Below are positions 39,643 through 51,248 of a DNA stretch of 64,000 nucleotides, piece after piece. Numbering within the stretch: the stretch's first letter is position 1; every line of letters starts with the position of its first letter. Origin of the DNA: Axinella damicornis (lineage: Eukaryota; Porifera; Demospongiae; Axinellida; Axinellidae); the NCBI GenBank assembly GCA_963931865.1, contig OZ007515.1:11109663-11173662 (forward strand), written 5' to 3'. A program made the translations under genes and the position numbers. Below the pieces are notes generated by a model. It saw nothing but the letters and a program-made list of their open reading frames with translations. It did no database searches and had not been told where the DNA came from.

Positions 39643-42277
39643 ATGACTACTGGCTACCGCGAGTTTGACGACTTCTCTTCAATGTATCCAGGTGGGTGGA
39701 GAATTGCACAGTCAAATATAAGGGAGAATACACCATAGTGTAGTAACCTCAGTATTAGGTTGCTGTGTAATGTACATTTGCTTCACTCCCCCTGTTCACC
39801 TGTGGTGAGCAGTCCTGCACCGGGGCAGCTGTTGCTCCCCAATTAAGTCTGCTTCAGCTCCCGATTTCAGCTGTTGCTCCCCAATTACGTCTGCTTCAGC
39901 TGCTTTCTTCGATTGCGTCTGCTTCAGCTGCTTTCTTCGATTGCGTCTGCTTCAGCTGCTGCTCCCCAAGTGCATCCGCTTCAGTTGCGGCTCCCCGATT
40001 GTATCCATTTCAGCTGCTTTCTCCGATTGTGTCTGCTTGCAGCCCCAGCCGTTCTGGAAGGTTCCAGCCCCTCATGCCCAACGCATTCTTCACGGTCAAG
40101 TATGAAGGTCGTGCGTCAGTAGTCTTAACCGTGAATATGCGGTACACATGTACGCATGTACCTAGAATCAGAGCAGACATCTGTATAAGCATCTTTCAGT
40201 TGATTGACGTCACTTTTGTGTACATTATGTATGCTGGAGTGACATGATAGAGGCCAAACATTTCTTGTCTGGATGGTGAGTGAGGCTGTCAACTGGTCGA
40301 ACCTTAGCTGAGTACATGTACATGTATTTCTCATAGCAATGTGCCTCCATTCCCATTTCGCAAGGGTGTGCATCGTGTTTATGTTCGTTTTTGTCATACA
40401 GTATATGTGTGTATACACAATGTGCTTTGCAAACGTGTTGGGTTGAAGGTAGCCTCGTACATGTACCTGGGCCCCGCCTGGGTACGAGGCTGGGTTGAAG
40501 GCTGTAACACCACTGTGGATGAGGAGTGTTAATCCAGGCAGTCCCTTCCTCCTATCCTGTATTGATGGTGCTTCGTCTAGAGCACTTACAGTATGTTATC
40601 TGTGAGTGGTGTACAATGTATGTGATAAGATGTGTTATGGTTTGGCTGGTCCAGTGCAACCATAGCATCACCATAGGCTCGTTCCCAGGCCTGAGACGAT
40701 GGCCTGGGAATGAGGCTAGCATCACCATGGATTGTACTTGGCTTTTGGGTCAGTACAGTGTACATGTATGTAGTTAGTGACTCATGAATAGCACGCACCT
40801 AGGTACCCTACGTTGAGAGTGTCTGGTACCGAGACTAGCACCTAGCCAGTGCTATTAATAGGAGAAGTGGTTCCTTTGGTTCAAAGGTCAAGTATGTGTT
40901 AAGGAAGTGGAGGGACTGGTGACAAGACTTTGTTAGGAGTACATGTATGGCTCAGGAGCACACGTACTGGCCTGGTGACAAGATTTTGTTAGGAGTACAT
41001 GTATGGCTCAGGAGCACACGTACTGGCCTGGTGACAAGACTTTGTTAGGAGTACATGTATGGCTCAGGAGCACACGTACTGGCCTGGTGACAAGACTTTG
41101 TTAGGAGTACATGTATGGCTCAGGAGCACACGTACTGGCCTGGTGACAAGACTTTGTTAGGAGTACATGTTATGATGTATGGCTCAGGAGCACACGTACT
41201 GGCCTGGTGACAAGACTTTGTTAGGAGTACATGTATGGCTCAGAAGCACACGTACTGGCCTGGTGACAAGACTTTGTTAGTTGGGAGTATGGCTCAGGAG
41301 CACACGTACTGGCCTGGTGACAAGACTTTGTTAGTTGGGAGTATGGCTCAGGAGCACACGTACTGGCCTGGTGACAAGACTTTGTTAGTTGGGAGTATGG
41401 CTCAGGAGCACACGTACTGGCCTGGTGACAAGACTTTGTTAGTTGGGAGTATGGCTCAGGAGCACATGTACTGTATGTAACCTCCAAAATCGCAAGAGCA
41501 CTGCTCAAAGTTAAATAGTGGAATCTCACCCCCTTTCTTGACATCGCTTGGCACACACAATGTGAGATGGTCTGCTAGCCTAAACCTGTTTATGTCATGG
41601 TCTTCTGTTTATTGCTATACTGAGTCGTGTGAATCATCCCGGGAGTTTCAGTTTCCATATTGGGGTGAGCTCATGAGCTATTTGGCAAAGTTGATCATAC
41701 CAGGCAACCACCCTGCCAACTGATCAACCTCCCTGCCAACTGATCAGCCAACTGATCAACCTCCCTGCCAACTGATCAGCCAACTGATCAACCTCCCTGC
41801 CAACTGATCAACCAACCTCCCTGATAAATATAACCCTGGAGGTTAAATAACAGGTTTTTGGGGTTGTAGATTGTCTGTATCAGCTTGGTGCAAAGTTAAT
41901 GAAAAGTTGGTACACAAATGTAAGAGGTTGTGATAAGTGATAAGTGATAACTGATGTAGGTTTCAATGCGGTACTACTCACTGGACAAAACACTGTTAGT
42001 TGAGGTGCTGTACTTGCACAGATAGCTTTAGTTGGGGGAGTAGGACAGTACAAAATGACTGCTCAATTCTGCTCTCTGCTTCTACGAAGTAACTGCTGTC
42101 TTCCTCCCTCCTCCCTCTCTGTGTAGCCTTACCATTCATGCCCAGTTCTTAGAAATGACCGAGTATGTACCACTGCGGCAGTTATCCCGACGTGAGTCCA
42201 TTCCCCCACGTAGTTAGGGTTGGCTTGACACGAGCTCTTCGCAGTTACAAGTTCATGCATACAAGACAAGTCTGCAG

Positions 42278-42375
<98 letters not shown>

Positions 42376-43704
42376 CATGTGTTAGTGTGTGTGTGTCGAT
42401 ATGTAGCTTTTGTAGTATATGAATGTTGTGTGTGTGTTTGTGCACATGTGCCGTGTGTCTGTGCATGCATGTGTGTGCAAGCATGTATTTGTAAGTATCT
42501 CGGGCTAGGAATGAGAATGACGCTGGGAATTGCACCATTGTGATCAGCATGAATGGAGCTTTCAAATGATGTCCGTTTTGCTGTATGTTGAGTTTTGACC
42601 CAAAATCATGAAAAACCATGGATTATAGCCTTTGGTCAAGTGCGATTTTTGGCAAAACCATGACCGATATGAAAAACCATTTTAACGACATCATTTGAAT
42701 GCTTTTTTCATGCTGATCACAATGGTGCAAATCCCAGCTTTGTATCTCATTCCTAGCCCAAGATACTTAGCATAGTACTTAGCTGGCTACCCGTTAGTCC
42801 ATATGGGCTCCTGGTGTGATGTGCTCTGTCTCCTGGTGTGATGGCACTTTGTCGCTGCGTCTGGAGCACGGGGACACCATGAATGAAACCCTGTGTATGA
42901 TATTTGTGTGATATACAGTGTAAAATTGGCAGCTGTTATAGACAGCTGAATTTTAAACCTAGAATTTATTTGAAATGCTTGTACCCACCCCCGATCTTTT
43001 AGCTGAGAGCACCCACAAATGCTAGCCTCGTTCCCAGGCCTTCTCACCCCAGTGTACTGCAAGCGACAAACGCTGGGGTGAGAAGGCCTGGGAGCAACGC
43101 AAATGCTAAGTCGGTGGCTGTCCAGCTGACTGGTCAGCCCAGTTAATCAAACCCTTTGTGAGATTGTGTTCCAGGCTCTCCCTGCTTTTTCCATACTGCA
43201 AGTCGCAAAAAGCTGAGTGGACGTGGTTATAGACATATGGGACCATCATGTGAACTCTTGCATGTACTAATCCCACGTTGTGCTAATCCCCTGGTCTCCT
43301 CTGCTACTGCAGGAGAAGGTGGTTACGGAAGCTCTGGTAATCTGGAGAGGAGCCTGCAGGAGGTAGCAGACAATGTGCAACACTTCTGCAACAACGGTAC
43401 GTGGATTCTGCCACACTACATTTCTGTCATCACTAACGGTTACTGTTTGACTGTCTATGTATGCGAAATACAATTAAGTGTCTATTTGAACAGAGGTGTC
43501 CCAATATTGTGACTTAGTCATGGTTTTCAGCTAGCTGTTACAAGAGGCACAGAGTCCAATAATCTACCAACTGCCTACATATACGATTTGCCGTGAGGAG
43601 GGCCTTAAGTGCGACCGGGTGGGCATAGCTATATTTCTCAAAGTACAATTATACATGCACATGTACCTCAGCATTATTCTTCCTGTAAAGTACACACGCA
43701 GTCA

Positions 43705-43777
<73 letters not shown>

Positions 43778-43843
43778 TCACATGCACCACATACACACAC
43801 TCTCTCACACACATTCACTCCCACACACGTACACACCCCACAC

Positions 43844-43889
<46 letters not shown>

Positions 43890-46800
43890 ACACCACCCCA
43901 CACACAGTCATCACCCTGGAGAGGAGGAATGGACTCTTGCACACTGGTCAGGACTCAACAGCCCTGAGACAGGAAATGTGAGCATACTGCACGTCCACAG
44001 TACACTGTACATGTGCCAGCCTCATTCTCAGGCTCCCCTACCACAGAATGACGGAGGGGGAGAAACATGGGGGGGGGGGGGTGGGGGGGGGGGGCTTTCA
44101 TAGCCAGAAGCTCAGGACAATAAAGTTTCTAGGATAGTAACTGTTGCCAAATGGAAATGAGGCAACTAATGTAATCGTGATGTCATATCAGCCCATGTAT
44201 CTATCTATCTATGTATGTATGTGTGTCCAGAACATTCAGTGTAGCCTCGTTCCCAGGCTGGGAATGAGGCTATCAGTGTGGACACCGTACTCGGTCTTCA
44301 TGAGGTCTCTGTACGCATTGAAAGTGAACCTTTGCGCTTACTCTCCTTGACCAGCATCCAGATGGCGGCTGACACAGTCCAGCTGGCAAAGATCGCCGAC
44401 TCCTCCATCAAGAAACTGAAGCAGCATTACAGAAGGCTCAGCCAGGTAAGCTCTGGGAGATGGAATGGGTGTCTTTTTCCAGTGACACAGTTCCAAATAG
44501 AGCACACCTAATATTTCTAATGGTACGGTGCTAGCAGCGTGATTTTCGCAGCCCTTGTACATGTACACTGCAGATGTAAAGAAAACCTCCAAATTTGAGG
44601 CTAAATGCAAGTTCGATTCCTACTGTAGGTCATACAATATCTCTGAATGTTTGCTTGGGTAAGGGGTGGGGCTCAATTACAATGCAGCTGCTGTACATCT
44701 GAGCCCACCTTTACCAGAAAGAAGTTCAGAGATACATTGTATTGTGTAACGTGTGAGTTAAATATCCCCGTTGTGTTATTCCTTCTCAGGGAGAGAGACT
44801 CCAGCTGGATCGACTGGTGAACACATTCTCCTCGTCAGGCAGGAAGTTCCAGAATTTACAACAGGTATGCAGCTGCTGTGTAGTAGACCTTTGTCATGCA
44901 TGTAGTCATGGTGATGATGAGGGCCTTCTGTCTAGCAGCTTTGGCGAAAGTTGGAAGGAGAGGCTGGGATTGTCTCTCAGCGATTTTCAATGTACATGCA
45001 TGTAGAACCATGAAAGGTGTGGCTCCTTTCAAGTGCATTGCATACATGTAGTGACTGAACCACCTGCGGGAAGCACTGCATTTGCTTGCAGTAATGGTCT
45101 TCTCTCTTCTCCCAGTCCACAGCTGAGCTGGAGCAGGAGATGCTGACTAGAGCTAGGACAACCTCCCTGAGCAGAGCGGTAAGCAACAGAATAGCATGTA
45201 CAGTGTGATTGCTTGTGCTATGTACAGTGTATGGTGAATATACAACCGCTTACTTGTAAAAATTTTGCCATCATGTCATGAGAAAGGCTTCTTGTTGCTA
45301 TTTTGTGCTTTGCAATGCACTAGCACTGCTTTCTGCTTCCGTGCCAGGCTATTACATGTATGTCTGTAATATACTGCGCTCTCTCTCCCACTTCTACAGG
45401 AAACTGGTTCCGTCAGCAGCTACCCCGAGGCAGAGAGAGAAGAAGCCTTCCTCCTCAAACACGACAGGTACACACGTACAACAATGAAAGATGTGGGTGG
45501 CCCACTCTATATACAGGTGTGCGGGTTCCGTGCACCAGTGTTTTTGCTAGGCCATTGCGTCTGCCTGTGTGCTCTGGTGCAAGAGTAAAATGTACTCTTT
45601 GGTGGACCATTTCATGCAACCGCTTGAAGTACAATGTACTTTGACTAGGTGAGGCAGGTAGTATTGAGAAGGGCTGATGTCACAACTTTGTCAAGGTCTC
45701 TCTGTGACAGCTGAAAACAAGTGCACCAACTGGCATTGTAATGTTGCCAGTGTATGCGACGATTGGGGGGAGAACACTTGTCATGTGCAGGTATATACAT
45801 GTACGTGTGTACGCTTACGTGTGTACCTCTGTGTGTCTTGTATGTGTAGTGCTGATGAGCAATTCCAGGCTCAGAAGTATGCTGAGCTGGAGGGGGACAC
45901 TGCTCTCGTGGAGGAGAGGGAGGGAGCAATACGACAACTGGAGGTGAGCAGCTATTCAGTAGGCTGTATGACTCTGTGTAGTCTGACAGGAAAGGGGTGA
46001 AAATAGTACAAAATTGACCAGATCTTAACACTTTAACCGATAAAGCCGTCTACAGACGGCATGAGACTCATCAGTGATGTCAGACTTTCCTTGGGACTTA
46101 GGCTCTGCGCCAGCAGAGAAGGGCGGGACAAGGGGAGGTGGGTAGGTTTCAGCACTGAGCCTAGGTAGCATGGCCACTGCCTTGAAAAGCCCCTTGGTTG
46201 GAGTCGGGTGGGCCATTTCTCTCCTCCTTTGCACAAATGGGCCGAGAAAACAGTCCTCCCGCCTTGTAGGGCCTCCGTTTCCGACAGTGAAGCTTTTATC
46301 TTGGTCTAGACAGGCGATGGCTGGCCGAGAGCCGTGACTATTGAATGCCCCTTGATGGGTGTGGTTAAAGGTCACGAATGTGTAGAGGATTGCTGCATGG
46401 TCATGTGTGTGGAATTTTGGGGGCTGAAAAGTGGAGATATGGTAGGTTTAGTGCGTCTATTAGCTAAGAGAGACCTTTGGAGAAGAAGAATTTATCGGTT
46501 AATGACCACATCACAGGATAATATTAGGGGGAGGGTGGAGCACCCTATGGGGGAAACACTGTATGACTCACCTGCTAACATAATTACGTATTGTACCTCC
46601 CCCCCCCCCCATTTCTGTCTTGGGCCTTCCCTTCCTCCCTTCTCTTCATCCTCCCCTCCCTTCTCTCTTTATCCCCCTCCCCCCCCTCCCTCCCTCCCCC
46701 CCCCCCCCCCCTCCCTCCCCTCCCTCCCCTCCCTCCCCTCCCTCCCTCCCTCCCTCCCTCCCTCCCTCCCTCCCTCCCTCCCTCCCCTCCCTCCCTCCCT

Positions 46801-48014
46801 CCCTCCCTCCCTCCCTCCCTCCCTCCCTCCCCCCCTCCCCCCCTCCCTCCCTCCCTCCCTCCCTCCCTCCCTCCCTCCCTCCCTCCCAGCATGATATTTT
46901 GGACATCAATGACATCTTCCGGGACTTAGGGACCATGGTCAATGATCAGGGGGAGCTCATCGGTGAGTTCTTATTATATTCCCAATTGGTCCCATGATGA
47001 ATCATGTACCAACCATCCTATAAGCTACGACATGCTCACACACACACACACTCATTAACACCACACACACTCATTGACAACACACCCACACACACCAACA
47101 CACTCACTCTCATCGCACACTTCCACCTTCAACACACACACACACACACAGATCACATTGAGGCGAATGTAGAGACGGCTGCCATCCAGGTGGAAAAGGG
47201 CAACCAGCAACTAGTGAAGGCAGCCAAACACAAGGTCAGGGAAAATGGTAGTCTTGTTCCCAGACCAGGCCCGTAGCAAGCTATTTTTGAGTGGTACGGC
47301 CACCGCCGAAGGCAGTGCATAGAGCTGTGTAGTGGTGATGAAATTCGCGCAAAGCGCGGAAAATTTTTTCACCTTTGCTACCTGGATTGGCTCTCGTAGC
47401 ACCTTCGTGCTTTGCACTACACTGCCACTTCTAACCATTCTGTTTTTCAATTCTGTGTAGTACGTCAACGCCATCTCCATGCCACTCAACTCGACTCTAC
47501 TCGTGAGTAAGGCAGCGCGCGTTGACCCTGTCTCCATTCCGTGTGTTGGTCTTGTCTCTAGCCCCTGAATATCGAGTTTCGAGTCGCGTGGACTGGCGGA
47601 AGCATTCGATGACTTTCTCTGCCATGCCGTAAAGCACTGATGGAAGCCAAGAAGGAACTTGTTCGAGTGAAAAAGTGGTCCGACCAAAACCGGACCGGCC
47701 AGACCGCTTGCTACGGCCATGCAGACCCCACCCCTCGTGGGAAAGAGGGTCTGGTGACTTTGCGCAGAAACCTCAGTCTTAAGTATAACGTCACACCTTT
47801 TCATGCAAGCTCTTTCCAGTGGTACAGTGTATGTAGTGTGTGGAGATTATATACAACCATTCACGTCTTTTCCTGGTGTATCCCTCTCTACTTGCAGAAG
47901 TGTTCCCGGAAGCTGACCGTGTGCATTGTGTGTATCCTGATCACCGTGCTGGTGATCATCATCGTCGTTGTGCTGGTCCTCCTGAGAGTATTTGGTGTGA
48001 TTGGGAGTAAATAA
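39643..48014 (+). CDS. Syntaxin, endosomal Qa-SNARE (syntaxin 7/12-like, 288 aa)
   Basis: Eleven exons whose phases all agree: 39643-39691, 43313-43396, 43908-43977, 44355-44445, 44790-44864, 45116-45178, 45400-45467, 45850-45943, 46890-46962, 47152-47234 and 47898-48014. The total is 867 nt. The N-terminus (MTTGYREFDDFSSMYPGEGG) leads into a helical Habc-like region (about residues 25-140) with GQDSTALRQE and LAKIADSSIKKLKQ. A linker follows, then the SNARE motif (about 188-250) with RQLE, DILDINDIFRDLGTMVNDQG and DHIEANVETAA. The central zero-layer glutamine is about residue 218. A C-terminal anchor (about 257-283) is rich in Val and Ile and ends VIGSK. Such proteins drive fusion of endosomes with late endosomes or lysosomes. 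Several introns carry long simple repeats right before the acceptor, and intron 10 holds a transposon. Confidence 0.92.
40450..40492. mobile_element. Palindromic mini-element, 43 bp, perfect 9-bp repeat
   Basis: TAGCCTCGTACATGTACCTG...GGGTACGAGGCTG. GGTTGAAGG occurs at 40441-40449 and 40493-40501. It is in the first coding intron of the syntaxin gene. Confidence 0.88.
40674..40718. mobile_element. Palindromic mini-element, 45 bp, perfect 9-bp repeat
   Basis: TAGGCTCGTTCCCAGGCC...GGCCTGGGAATGAGGCTA. GCATCACCA occurs at 40665-40673 and 40719-40727. Confidence 0.92.
40920..41475 (+). repeat. 54-57-bp tandem repeat, about ten copies
   Basis: Each unit contains ATGGCTCAGGAGCACACGTA then CTGGCCTGGTGACAAGACTT. 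The first six units carry ACATGT after GGAGT and are about 57 bp. The last four use TTGGGAGTATGG and are 54 bp. One copy has an extra TTATGATG. Frames read MAQEHTYWPGDKTLLVGS repeatedly, but the array lies in a syntaxin intron and is not coding. The two variants sit in blocks, showing local amplification. Confidence 0.93.
41700..41822 (+). repeat. Short tandem repeat CCTGCCAACTGATCA
   Basis: CCCTGCCAACTGATCA and GCCAACTGATCA alternate about seven times in a syntaxin intron. Confidence 0.85.
42283..42371. repeat. (GT)n microsatellite
   Basis: About 44 GT units with a few interruptions. It lies in a syntaxin intron. Confidence 0.95.
42493..42768. mobile_element. MITE with about 80-bp inverted ends, 276 bp
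   Basis: Left end AAGTATCTCGGGCTAGGAAT, right end CTAGCCCAAGATACTT. The arms continue through CACCATTGTGATCAGCATGA and CATCATTTGAA. No coding frame. A diverged copy is at 39145-39390, in or near the same gene. Confidence 0.85.
43025..43099. mobile_element. Palindromic mini-element, about 75 bp
   Basis: GCCTCGTTCCCAGGCCTTCT, CACCCCAG, a short loop with GCAAGCGACAAACG, CTGGGGTGAGAAGGCCTGGG. CAAATGCTA occurs at 43016-43024 and 43100-43108. The inner arms match the elements near 49148 and, in part, 48560. Confidence 0.82.
43694..43906. repeat. (CA)n, poly(C) and (CA)n cluster abutting exon 3
   Basis: About 39 CA units, further CA-rich DNA, about 28 C (43847-43875), then CA repeats ending in the AG acceptor of syntaxin exon 3 at 43907. 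The His/Thr/Pro frames here are not genes. Confidence 0.92.
44242..44272. mobile_element. Palindromic mini-element, 31 bp
   Basis: TAGCCTCGTTCCCAGGC overlaps its inverse GCTGGGAATGAGGCTA directly, without a loop. The flanks share TCAGTG. It lies in a syntaxin intron about 80 bp before exon 4. Confidence 0.85.
46028..46435. repeat. Dispersed repeat, copy 1 (unfilled)
   Basis: It starts AACCGATAAAGCCGTCTACA and shares about 400 bp with 48528-49110, including GGACTTAGG, CCTCCTTTGCACAAATGGGC, CCGAGAGCCGTGACTATTGA and ATTGCTGCATGGTCATGTGT. It is in a syntaxin intron. There is no coding frame of note. It is probably a non-autonomous element. Confidence 0.82.
46599..46887. repeat. (CCCT)n tract forming the 3' end of an intron
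   Basis: About 290 bp of C-rich TCCC repeats run straight into the CAG acceptor of syntaxin exon 9 (exon starts 46890). The Pro/Ser and Gly/Glu frames of 100-186 residues across it are artefacts. Confidence 0.95.
47266..47721. mobile_element. hAT-like element in the last syntaxin intron
   Basis: Left end CAGGCCCGTAGCAAGC, right end GCTTGCTACGGCCATG, close to the ends of the element at 19626-20225. It seems to have landed in a mini-element: TAGTCTTGTTCCCAGACC lies before it and CAGACCCC...GAGGGTCTGG after it, with CAGACC on both sides. Confidence 0.65.
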
Positions 48015-48559
48015 TAGTGAACTCATTTTTGTTGTACACTGATAATTAGTTTCTCCAAAGATTTCATTATAACTCAGCAGTTATGCTTTTACTGGCATTG
48101 TCTTATTGTTATTGTTCAAAATAACACCTGTCACTGATGTTTGTGTGTAACTGAGTACATTTTGGGTTTGGGATCCGGCAGGGATCCGGACTTGAGTCTC
48201 GTTCCCAGTCGTCTGGTTTTAATTTTGAGATCGAGAGTAGCTTCTGGGTGTGCGTTTAATAGAGTAGGTCTGCAGCAAATTTCGTAACCTAGCTACTGGT
48301 AGCTAGCTAGAGCAGTACAGCACGTCAGTAGACTTAACAGGTGAGTGTCAGTACGTTGCATTCATTGAAATATAGTAGTGCATTAATGGACCATGTAGTA
48401 CGTGTACACAGTCGATTTTCACTGATTTTGCATATGATTTTTTAAAGGTGTACATATACATTACTGTGAACTCGGAGTGGCCATGCAGAATTAAACCCCA
48501 TACTGTAGGTCAATAGACAGTATATTTTAACCGATAAAGCCATCCACAGATGGTATGAG

Positions 48560-48642
48560 TAGCCTCGTTCCCAGGCCTTCCACACCTCCAGCTTTTGAAG
48601 CGATCAAAAGCTGGAGGTGTGGAAGGCCTGGGCACGAGGCTA
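48560..48642. mobile_element. Palindromic mini-element, 83 bp
   Basis: TAGCCTCGTTCCCAGGCCTT, CCACACCTCCAGCTTTTG, loop, and the complete inverse ending GGCACGAGGCTA. The stem is almost 38 bp. The flanks are not duplicated. Confidence 0.88.
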
Positions 48643-48668
48643 CGCTTTGATCTTGTGATGTCACGTCT

Positions 48669-48753
48669 TAGTCTCATTAGCCAGCCTCTCGCCACACCCA
48701 CTCCCCTCTCCGTATACGTAGTGGGTGTGGCGAGAGCTTGGCCCGCAAGACTA
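48669..48753. mobile_element. Palindromic mini-element, 85 bp, perfect 9-bp repeat
   Basis: TAGTCTCATTAGCCAGCCTC, TCGCCACACCCACT, centre CGTATACG, inverse arm, AAGACTA. GTCACGTCT occurs at 48660-48668 and 48754-48762. It is absent from the other copy of the host repeat. Confidence 0.9.
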
Positions 48754-49147
48754 GTCACGTCTGGCAATGTCCTTGGGACTTAGGTTCTGCACCAGCAGAA
48801 ATGGCGGGACAGGGGGAGGTGGGCGGGTTTAGGCACTCGGCCAAGGTAACATGGCTGCTTCAGGGCTTTGCCTGGATTGGAGCCGAGTGGGCCATTTCCC
48901 TCCTCCTTTGCACAAATGGGCTGAGAAAACCGTCCTCTTGCCTTGTAGAGCCTCCATTTCTGGCAGTGAAGCTCTTTTCTCAGTCTAGATGGGCGATGGT
49001 CGGCCGAGAGCCGTGACTATTGAATGCCCCTTGATGGGTGGGTGTGGTTAAAGTCACGAACGTGTAGAGGATTGCTGCATGGTCATGTGTGTAGAGTTTG
49101 GGGGCTAAAACCAACTCCTGAAGTCTTCGACTGGCAACAGTGTAAGG

Positions 49148-49238
49148 CCTTTCCACCCCAGCATTTGTCACTTGCAGTACCCGCGTCAGTACTGCAAGCG
49201 ACAAATGCTGGGGTGAGAAGGCCGGGGCATGAGGCTAG
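49148..49238. mobile_element. Palindromic mini-element, 5'-truncated
   Basis: CCTTTCCACCCCAGCATTTG, TCACTTGCAGTAC, inverse, GGTGAGAAGGCCGGGGCATG, AGGCTA. GTGTAAGG lies at both borders (49140-49147 and 49239-49246). The usual TAGCCTCG start is missing. Confidence 0.75.
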
Positions 49239-49624
49239 GTGTAAGGCAAGTCACTCAGTGATTGCAATACAGTATAATACTATTGTTCTTGACTTCCCAT
49301 CTATGTCCACAGACCTTCAAAACCAGGGCTCATCATACCTGCATACCAGGGTCTGTCTGTCAGTGAGCTGTCTTCACGAGCCAGCACTGTGATGTCTACA
49401 ACAATGTACATAATCAAGTACAGTCGTCAATACTAGCCTAGTACAGTACATGGTGGTGGATGCATGTACACCTGAGTCCTTATCATCGTTAGTTTGCCCT
49501 AGCAGTTGCACTAGCCAACCAGCAGTATGGTTGCCACTTATAATGGATTACGAGAATCAGTAATACAAAAAAAGTTTAAACTTTGTACATTGCATTAATC
49601 TTCATTTTTGTCACACATTTTCAG

Positions 49625-50080
49625 ATGAGTGAGCTGCATGAGTCGGCCTCCACTGGTGACCTAGAAGCACTGGAGGACGGCCTGAGACGGGGGCTGGATC
49701 CCAGCGAGCCCGACCCCGAGTGGGGTGGGAGAACTCCCCTCCACATTGCCAGTTCCAGTGGACACAAGAAGTGTGTCTATGTGCTGCTTAGGGCTGGCTC
49801 AGACGTTAATGCACGCACCAACGGAGGGTGGACCCCTGCCCATGCTGCCTGTGAGGCCGGGCAGGTGAGAGACCCTCTGGACACCTAATTCCAGAACCTT
49901 GTGCTACACTAGCCTTATTCCCAGGCTCTCCCACAAGTACTGTAAGCAACGAAAAGCTGGGGAACGAGGCTGTGTACTCTTATGTCAAGGGTCAGGACCT
50001 ATAACCTTGCATAATGGTTGGTTTGGCCTTAACTCGATTGAAGAGGTCTGAGAATAGATAAATGTATATAGATAGGTAGG

Positions 50081-50117
<37 letters not shown>

Positions 50118-51057
50118 GGATGGATAGATGGATAGATAGTCAGTTAGTCCCAATATGGCTTATCTCGGCTATTCAGATAGCTGGTACCCAATGTTGGTTG
50201 AATACGACTGACTCGGTTCCATGAATGGTGAACTGCTTGCTTCTATGTCAATGTTTTTCTTGCTGATATGCTACTCCCCCTGTGCGTACCTAACATCTAG
50301 ACCATGTCATTCATGTGAAGAGTTGTACAACTAGCCTCGTTTCCAGGCCCACACACGGAACACAGAAGTGGGCCTGGTGACACTTGGCAAATTCCCGTAG
50401 GTGCTGATCTCAGCAGTCTTGATTTCGGGTAGGCGAATCACGTTCATCCATTGCCAATTACTGCGTAGTTTCTTTACCACGTGAAAAGTGTAGCCGTTTG
50501 ATAAAACACTGTTCTAGCCGTCAAGACACCTCTGGTCGCTCCTTGGCAAGGACTTTCTACTTAACCATCACAAACAGCTACCTTCTGCGTGATTTCAAAT
50601 GCATCCAAGTAAGGAATGCAATCGCTTACACAATTATGCTGACTGAGCGGAATTTTGCCAAGTGTCTCCAGGCCGCGTTCCGTGTGTGGGCCTGGGTACG
50701 AGGCTATTGTACAGCCTCCTTTTGATGGTGAAAGGTGGTGTACTAATGCTGGGATAGTTGGCATGGATTCAGAGAGAGTAAGATTTTGACCCACTATTTC
50801 TTAAGTTCTCAAGGTCATGCATCCAGCAGTAAACTAAAATATTTTACTTTCAGGCTCATTGTCTCCAGACCCTTCTCTCCGGTGGGTGTGACCTTTCCCT
50901 TGTGGATCACTCTGGGGACACGGCTGCCAGAGTGGCTGAGATTTATGGCCAGGAAGAGTGCATGAAGGTCATCCATGAGTGCGAGCAAAAGCAAGGGCAG
51001 CCAGTCAAGAGAGAGCCACCTTCTCAGTCAAGTGAACCATCAGCCCATGCTGAATAA
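49625..51057 (+). CDS. Small ankyrin-repeat protein, ANKRD66-like (147 aa)
   Basis: Two coding exons, 49625-49864 and 50854-51057, joined in phase 0. The ATG lies directly after a TTTTCAG acceptor, so an upstream non-coding exon is likely. Residues 1-30 form a first ankyrin-like helix pair (LHESASTGDLEALEDGLRRG). A canonical repeat follows (GRTPLHIASSSGHKKCVYVL, then LRAGSDVNARTNGG), then WTPAHAACEAGQAHCLQTLL and a last repeat (SGDTAARVAEIYGQEECMKV). The tail is polar and ends PSAHAE. Length and repeat order, with WTPAHAA and a terminal IYGQ repeat, resemble ANKRD66, whose role is poorly known. Ankyrin repeats mediate protein binding, and no enzyme motif is present. The intron holds a 375-bp palindromic-family element. 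Confidence 0.85.
49910..49971. mobile_element. Palindromic mini-element, diverged, about 62 bp
   Basis: TAGCCTTATTCCCAGGCTCT and GCTGGGGAACGAGGCT at the ends. The inner part (TACTGTAAGCAACGAAAAGC) resembles the centre of the 43025 element. No flanking repeat. It lies in the ankyrin gene intron. Confidence 0.7.
50078..50140. repeat. (GATA)n microsatellite
   Basis: GATA/GGTA units lie in the ankyrin gene intron. Confidence 0.95.
50332..50706. mobile_element. 375-bp member of the palindromic family with internal sequence
   Basis: Left end TAGCCTCGTTTCCAGGCCCA then CACACGGAAC. The right end is the complement, GTTCCGTGTGTGGGCCTGGG then TACGAGGCTA. TTGTACAAC (50323-50331) and TTGTACAGC (50707-50715) flank it. 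Between the 30-bp ends lie about 310 bp of unique DNA without a convincing gene. Confidence 0.85.
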
Positions 51058-51248
51058 CTTCTCTGCAGACCCACCTGCTGTCAGTGCTGTGATCTTGGAA
51101 AGCTTTTGAGCAAGACTCTTCTCATTATATCATGGCTATAGCTTTCATATTCCGTATGGTGGCCTCTGAGACCAAACTTGATTGCAAGTCATTTCATGGG
51201 GCAAAGGCATTATGATACCACAAATGTTTATAAGCAGCTGTCTGTATA
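51058..51248. other. 3' flank of ankyrin gene
   Basis: Probable untranslated region. Nothing further is recognised. Confidence 0.4.

Larger units (their letters stand above)
48528..49110. repeat. Dispersed repeat, copy 2, filled by two mini-elements
   Basis: It matches 46028-46435 but is interrupted near its start by hairpins at 48560-48642 and 48669-48753. Copy 1 shows the uninterrupted arrangement around 46060-46090. Confidence 0.82.

Noticed and set aside
43609..44103. His-Thr-Pro repeat protein
   Set aside because: Translation of CA and C repeats. Only the 70-nt stretch 43908-43977 is coding, as syntaxin exon 3.
46584..46997. Pro/Ser-rich and Gly/Glu-rich proteins
   Set aside because: They lie over the CCCT tract in a syntaxin intron. 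The Gly/Arg/Glu frames at 20446-21118 are rejected for the same reason.
47211..47804. 197-residue minus-strand frame
   Set aside because: It overlies the hAT-like element and a syntaxin exon in antisense. No recognisable transposase motif.
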